DNA from: Caprella mutica
Taxonomy: Eukaryota > Arthropoda > Malacostraca > Amphipoda > Caprellidae
Reading direction: 5' to 3'
Assembly: GCA_947561585.1 (NCBI GenBank)
Contig: CANNZV010001618.1
Span: 143,369 to 207,368 of the forward strand
DNA length: 64,000 bases
Of the stretch, positions 58,957 to 64,000 are shown piece after piece (the first letter of the stretch is position 1; each line of letters starts with the position of its first letter). The position numbers were made by a program, and so were the translations under genes. The notes beneath the pieces were generated by a model that was not told the origin of the DNA, ran no database searches, and was given only the letters and a program-made list of their open reading frames with translations.

Positions 58957-59048
58957 GTCTGTGTCTGTTTGAGTCTGTGCCTGTTTGAGTCTGTGTCTGT
59001 TTGAGTCTGTGGCTGTTTGAGTCTGTGCCTGTTTGAGTCTGTTTCATT
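58957..59048 (+). repeat. 16-bp tandem repeat (GTTTGAGTCTGTGTCT)
   Basis: About six copies with single-base variants (GTGCCT, GTGGCT). Confidence 0.8.
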
Positions 59049-59664
59049 TTAGTGAACTTATCTTTCGTGTTCCAGATACATTAGAGTACGCACTGATTAT
59101 TTAATTATTACTGTTGAATATTAGTACAAGTTCTCGTGGTTGTGTTGAGCATTAGTGTGGGGAAACGATAATACTTGGTAAGTAAACAATAGGTTAGGGT
59201 GAACAACATATATTCGGTAGCCTAAATCTTCTAATGCAAATATTGTGGAGGATGCATATTGTTATCTGTGCTTGATTTGCAGTCACAAATTTTGGGGTGC
59301 TATTCGCTCCTGTTTATGCCATTCCATGTATTCATTTGAAATCTAAATCAACTAAAATAACAACCTTTTTATTTAGGGAAATATATGCTAAATGCAATCA
59401 TTTTAACTATTGTCTAAATATTTATAGGAGAATTTACTTTTTATATTTTATTTGCAGCACCACATGATCTGCAATTCTGTACACTACAGTCAGGAATACA
59501 GTGCGTTTCAAGATATCGTGTTTTCTTTGCCCTGAAACCCCTGGCTCACAGAAGTGAGCTTGTAGCTAACATTACCAATCTGAAAATTAATAAACAATAT
59601 ATCAATATTGGCAGAGTTATAAGCCCTAACATAGGTTGAAGGTATTCTGGGACACCCTGTAGAA

Positions 59665-61130
59665 TCGTAGATGATCTCTTAATCACTGATTATAATCTTT
59701 GCTCGAAAGCCGATGATTAACGATTAGAATTTTCTGACTGTCCATCACCCCCGAGACTCGATCCATTTCCATTCATTTTAAGTAGCAATTAACAGTGAAA
59801 GGTTAGAGGCTGATGTAGTCGCTCCATTTACTCTAGCTTAGAGCAGGTAATTGGTAGGTAAATAAAGCGATATTGAGATGGGAAATTGCAAGGTGAGCTG
59901 ACTAAAAGCTGCACGAAAAGGGTAAACGCAGGAAATTAAAGGATTAAATAACGGATTAGACTATCATGACATGGCTGTCGTAATTGACTCGGAAATTATT
60001 TAGAGATGGAGGAAATTGTTACAAAGTATGAGGATACTTTTGATGTTATTTTTAAATGAAGGCAATACTGAAGGAAATGAAGCCGTCACATTCGGACACT
60101 TACAGTACTGGCAAAGTGGTTCTTAACATAGGTCATGACTCATAGTCAATCTGACCTTTAGAGTCTGATTGACCTACCATGAAATATGTTAACACCCACT
60201 TTCCGAGTACTGTGAAAAAGTTATTCTTTTTCAATTATTGAGATTTTGACAAAATTCGACACTCAATTTTTCATGAACTCAGAAAAGCTACTTCGAGCTT
60301 ACTTATCAAACATTATTGTAAGACATTTTTTTCGATTTATGATTAATATTGATATTCAACTCTATACAAAAAATATAGAGTTTTTCAAAATATAAATCTG
60401 TGATATTGATAATTAAGTTACATTAAAATGGTGTAAAAAGTTACTGAACAGCTTTTTAACTCTTTCAATTAATTCAACTGCTCCTTTCAATAATTACTTT
60501 ATAATAATAATACCACAGATTCAGATAGTATACAATACTTAAACATATTCATACTTTCTGTTCTAGTTTATTCTATTCTTGCCTCTAAATTCTAAATCGT
60601 ACTAAGGTTAATGGAAATAATTCAGAGTAACTAACTAACTTCTTTATTGGAAATCACCGAATTATGTAAATTGATGCAAAGTTTCAAAATTGTAAGAAGT
60701 TTCCAACTTTGTTATGAAACTTCTCAAAATGTTACCATATTTAGCTCATTTTATGGAAAACTCTGATATGATTATAAAGTACTTGAAGTAATGGGGTTAT
60801 AAACATATATATTTTATGTTTTGAGAACTTTACTCCAGAAATTTGAATAGCATATAACATCTATATTTTTCAAGTAAGTATTCCTTATTTGAAAGGTAAA
60901 TCTATTAGTTCATAATAGTTAACGACATGACATACAGGTCAAACATGTCACTTGGCATACTAAATAATCAGTTATTAAAGGTTATAATATAGCAATGAGA
61001 ACGCTGCTTCCAAAGCCCCAACTAATGACTGAGGGTCTCTCTGATACAGCAAGAGAAACAACCTCCTCAAAACTATGGATTTGGAGGCTTTGGCCCCAAG
61101 CCAGCGAGTAATTGATATGGTGGAGTAAGG
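59665..61130. other. intergenic DNA with one family F MITE
   Basis: 60094-60216 is a family F hairpin (GGACACTTACAGTACTGGCA ... CACTTTCCGAGTACTGTGA). The rest is AT-rich with no gene recognised. Confidence 0.45.
60094..60216. repeat. family F snap-back MITE, best copy
   Basis: Inverted ends of about 35 bases around AACATAGGTCATGAC and GTCAATCTGACC; same family as 45209-45328 and 46544-46658. Confidence 0.65.
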
Positions 61131-61145
61131 TCATTGAAAGGACTT

Positions 61146-61690
61146 AGCTACATCAGTTAAAGGTCAATGGGACTTAGATACATTAGTTAAAGGTCAATGG
61201 GACTTAGATACATCAGTTAAAGGTCAATGGGACTTAGATACATCAGTTAAAGGTCAATGGGACTTAGTTACATCAGTTAAAGGAAAGGTCAGTGAGACAT
61301 AGATACATCAGTTAAAGGTCAGTGAGACATAGATACATCAGTTAAAGATCAGTGAGACATAGATACATCAGTTAAAGGTCAGTGAGACATAGATACATCA
61401 GTTAAAGGTCAGTGAGACATAGATACATCAGTTAAAGGAAAGGTCAGTGAGACATAGATACATCAGTTAAAGGTCAGTGAGACATAGATACATCAGTTAA
61501 AGGTCAGGGAGACATAGATACATCAGTTAAAGGTCAGTGAGACATAGATACATCAGTTAAAGGTCAGTGAGACATAGATACATCAGTTAAAGGTCAGTGA
61601 GACATAGATACATCAGTTAAAGGTCATTGAAAGGATTTAACTACATCAGTTAAAGGTCAAGATAAGTTTTAGCTACATCAGTTAAAGATC
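61146..61690 (+). repeat. 30-bp minisatellite, about 18 copies
   Basis: The unit is ACATCAGTTAAAGGTCAGTG followed by AGACATAGAT. The left block uses the variant TCAATGGGACTTAGAT, the middle the main form. An extra GGAAA duplication (AAAGGAAAGGTC) occurs twice, about 155 bases apart, a sign of block duplication. Confidence 0.95.
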
Positions 61691-61825
61691 AAGGAAAATT
61701 TTACATTTGAAGCTACATAATATGGACATTACTTACAATTTTGTTAGGTTTTTTAGATATCAATATTTTTTATTCTTCGGTCTCTATCATTTGTATCTTT
61801 GGTCTATATACATTTTCCCCTGGTA

Positions 61826-62345
61826 TTCATTCATTCAGAGGTATTTCTACACTTATAACACCCGGTATTCTTCCATTCGTAGGTATTTCTACACCTCTTT
61901 CACCGGGTATTCTTCCATTCGTAGGTATTTCTACACCGGGTATTCTTACATTTAGAGGTATTTCTACACCTCTTACACCGGGTATTCTTCCATTCGTAGG
62001 TATTTCTACACCTCTTACACCGGGTATTCTTTCATTCAGAGGTTTTTCTACACCTCTTATACAGGGTATTCTTACATTCAGAGGTTTTTCTACACCTCTT
62101 ATACAGGGTATTCTTACATTCAGAGGTATTTCTACACCTCTTACACCGGGTATTGTTTCATTCAGAGGTATTTCTACACCTCTTATACCAGGTATTCTTT
62201 CATTCAGAGGTATTTCTACACCTGTAAAACAGGGTATTCTTCCATTCAGAGGTATATCTACACCTCTAAAACAGGGTATTCTTACATTCAGAGGTATATC
62301 TACACCTCTTTCACCGGGTATTTTTCCATTCAGAGGTATTTCCAC
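61826..62345. repeat. 42-bp minisatellite, about 12 copies
   Basis: The unit is GGTATTTCTACACCTCTTAC followed by ACCGGGTATTCTTCCATTCA and GA. It is 14 codons long and open in one frame on each strand, giving 14-residue repeats (GILPFRGISTPL on plus, RGVEIPLNERIP on minus). Neither long frame begins with ATG. Confidence 0.95.
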
Positions 62346-62429
62346 CACTTCCAATAGCAACAGTCTCGCTATGTGGGCCGAATTAAAGACGAAAAGACAC
62401 TTAGTATCCGAGAGCTGAATACACAATTC

Positions 62430-63870
62430 GATTAGAGGAAGCTCTGCCCCAATGATTTCAACAGATGTTTATAACCAAACTGATATTGAACAGGTAATAG
62501 TGGAAACAAACAGTAATGAATTTACAAAATACTTCTAGAATTATTATTAACAGATCCCAGGAAAGTAGGATATACTCCTGGGAGATCAAGAGAATATTCC
62601 AGGAACATATTCTTCTTGTGTGGGATATTCTCTTACTCTAGACAAACTTTGATATTTTATGTAGAAGGCTTTAGAGTATAGATGATGCTTCTACAAAAAA
62701 ATGTTAAATATAAGGATAGATTTTAAAGTATAAGTTATATGGTACTGATAGACCTTCTTCCAAAGTCAGGACTTTTCTTTTAGTAGTTTTCTTGTAGTTA
62801 AGATATGACTCTAAGTAGCTCATCAGTACTGGAACTTGCGTCTTTTTTTTAAATCCAGAACAGCTATTAAGCTGAAACTTCTTACAGCGTTGATGTTTAC
62901 TAAGTTTTTATGGTGCTTTATAAAGAACTTTTTCTTTGACTGTTTAATGAAAGATAAATGTGTGATGAGTAATCCGTGAACATTCAGCTTTAGAAGAAAA
63001 AGTATCAAAAAACGGAAACAAGTTGAAAAATTCGGTACGATTCTGCTGGTCCAGAATTCGAAAACCCAATAAAGATATTTAATTTTGATATTTGAAATCT
63101 ATATAATTTAATATATAACATTCATTTAAGGAATGTTTGAAAGTAATTTACATAGTTTTGAAATTTATCAAAAGGGTTATTTAGGCTCAACGTTGAAGAT
63201 TTTTTTGGTTTCAAGCTTTCGAGTAGAAAGATTTCTATTCATCATCAGTACAAAAGAAACCTTTAAACGATGAGTTTAAAATTCTTGATAAATGGATATC
63301 CCGTTGAGTATGAATTTTTCCAATCACTTTTTAAAATGTTAACTTAATTATAATAAATATATAACATATCTATATTTAGATGTTCATACCATCTTTCTAT
63401 GACAGACAAAAGGTACTGTGACATTAGTACATTTGAATGGAATTACCTTCTCTGTCATCCTAAACCCTAACACGCGATATGTCAGACCACCTGACACATT
63501 ATCTGTCATATGACATGACAAATTACCAGGCATATTACATCTTGTATTATTTTAGATTTCTTATAATTAATTAAATAATTTAGGCATATAAAGAACATTT
63601 GTTTTCTGTCTGTTTAGCTGAAACATGAAAACACTTTAAATCATCTAAAAGTAGTACCACGTGAAATAAAATATTCGGTTTATTGTGTTTGTTTTCTCTA
63701 CATTATCTGTTATTTCAACTGAAGGTTTTGCAATCTATTGTAAAATAAAGGTATCGATACCAAAGCTATTTAAAAACCATTATTAAGGATCTTTAAAAAT
63801 ATCCGTTCAATATACATCATTTAAATATAACAGCGGTCTCGAAACTTTTTGTGATGTCTTCAGTAGAATA
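62430..63870. other. intergenic DNA, no gene seen
   Basis: AT-rich. 63185-63320 carries family G repeat blocks (CAACGTTGAAGATTTTTT, TTTCAAGCTTTCGAGTAGAA, ATGGATATCCCGTTGAG). Confidence 0.45.
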
Positions 63871-63884
63871 ACAATTATGTAACA

Positions 63885-64000
63885 AAGTAACTGATCAGTA
63901 GTAACTGCTCGGCAACAGAGTAACTGTTCGGTAGTATCTGCTCGGTGACAAAGTAACTGCTCGGTAACAAAGTAACTGTTCAGTAGTAACTGTTCAGTAA
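63885..64000 (+). repeat. tandem array running off the window end
   Basis: Words AGTAACTGYTCGGTA and AGTAACTGTTCAGTAGTA recur about every 15-19 bases to the last base. Could be a minisatellite or the first arm of another foldback element. Confidence 0.6.

Larger units (their letters stand above)
57795..59659. mobile_element. Tc1/mariner-type element with inverted transposase halves
   Basis: The left end CAGTGTGTCCCAAATTACTT and the right end (reversed) CAGGGTGTCCCAGAATACCT are flanked by TA (57793-57794, 59660-59661). The inverted similarity goes on for about 90 bases (ACCYATGTTAG.GCT, CAATATTGAT). Two decayed copies of the 5' part of one transposase gene sit inside, head to head. Confidence 0.7.

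Overview
This window looks like a piece of an AT-rich insect nuclear chromosome, most likely from a sap-feeding hemipteran; the order is an inference. The genes are split by short GT-AG introns, one gene is an rdgC/PPEF phosphatase typical of arthropod eyes, and the DNA between genes is a dense layer of nested transposons, short inverted-repeat elements and minisatellites. There is no operon structure, no rRNA and no CRISPR array. One short assembly gap (24 N) lies at 6199-6222.

Four host genes can be rebuilt, all on the minus strand. They are a SKA3-like kinetochore gene (276-2330, 3' end outside the window or unresolved), a complete NAA40 histone N-acetyltransferase (6568-8246, 5 exons, 224 aa), a complete POLR3K subunit of RNA polymerase III (20372-22521, 3 exons, 108 aa) and an rdgC/PPEF phosphatase (39614-46439, 14 coding exons seen, first exon missing). 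Exon phases were checked: every junction restores the frame. The genes do not form a pathway; they are separate housekeeping or sensory genes among repeats.

By region: 2.4-6.5 kb, 8.3-15 kb and 22.5-27 kb hold stacked short elements, many ending in CCAGTCTG with 8-bp target duplications. 15.8-19 kb is one 3.2-kb hAT-like element (8-bp duplication GTAATAAT) carrying other inverted repeats. 27.0-31.8 kb is a non-LTR retrotransposon with both ORFs open. 32.6-36.4 kb holds two foldback elements with perfect 9-bp duplications, one nested in a pogo-like element. 37.6-38.0 kb has a tRNA-derived SINE. Upstream of rdgC (47-64 kb) are a series of tandem arrays (44-, 23-, 30- and 42-bp units), decayed mariner/Tc1 transposases and no recognised gene.

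The most interesting material is a set of foldback elements (20725-21100, 32601-33958, 35081-36045, and a half-element at 50034). Their arms are made of different short words, yet all open with the same terminal layout (G/C)GTNNNNGG; the three complete ones are flanked by 9-bp duplications. Also notable are a LINE whose two ORFs share one frame and are separated by a single TGA, and a POLR3K protein that lacks one zinc-ligand cysteine.
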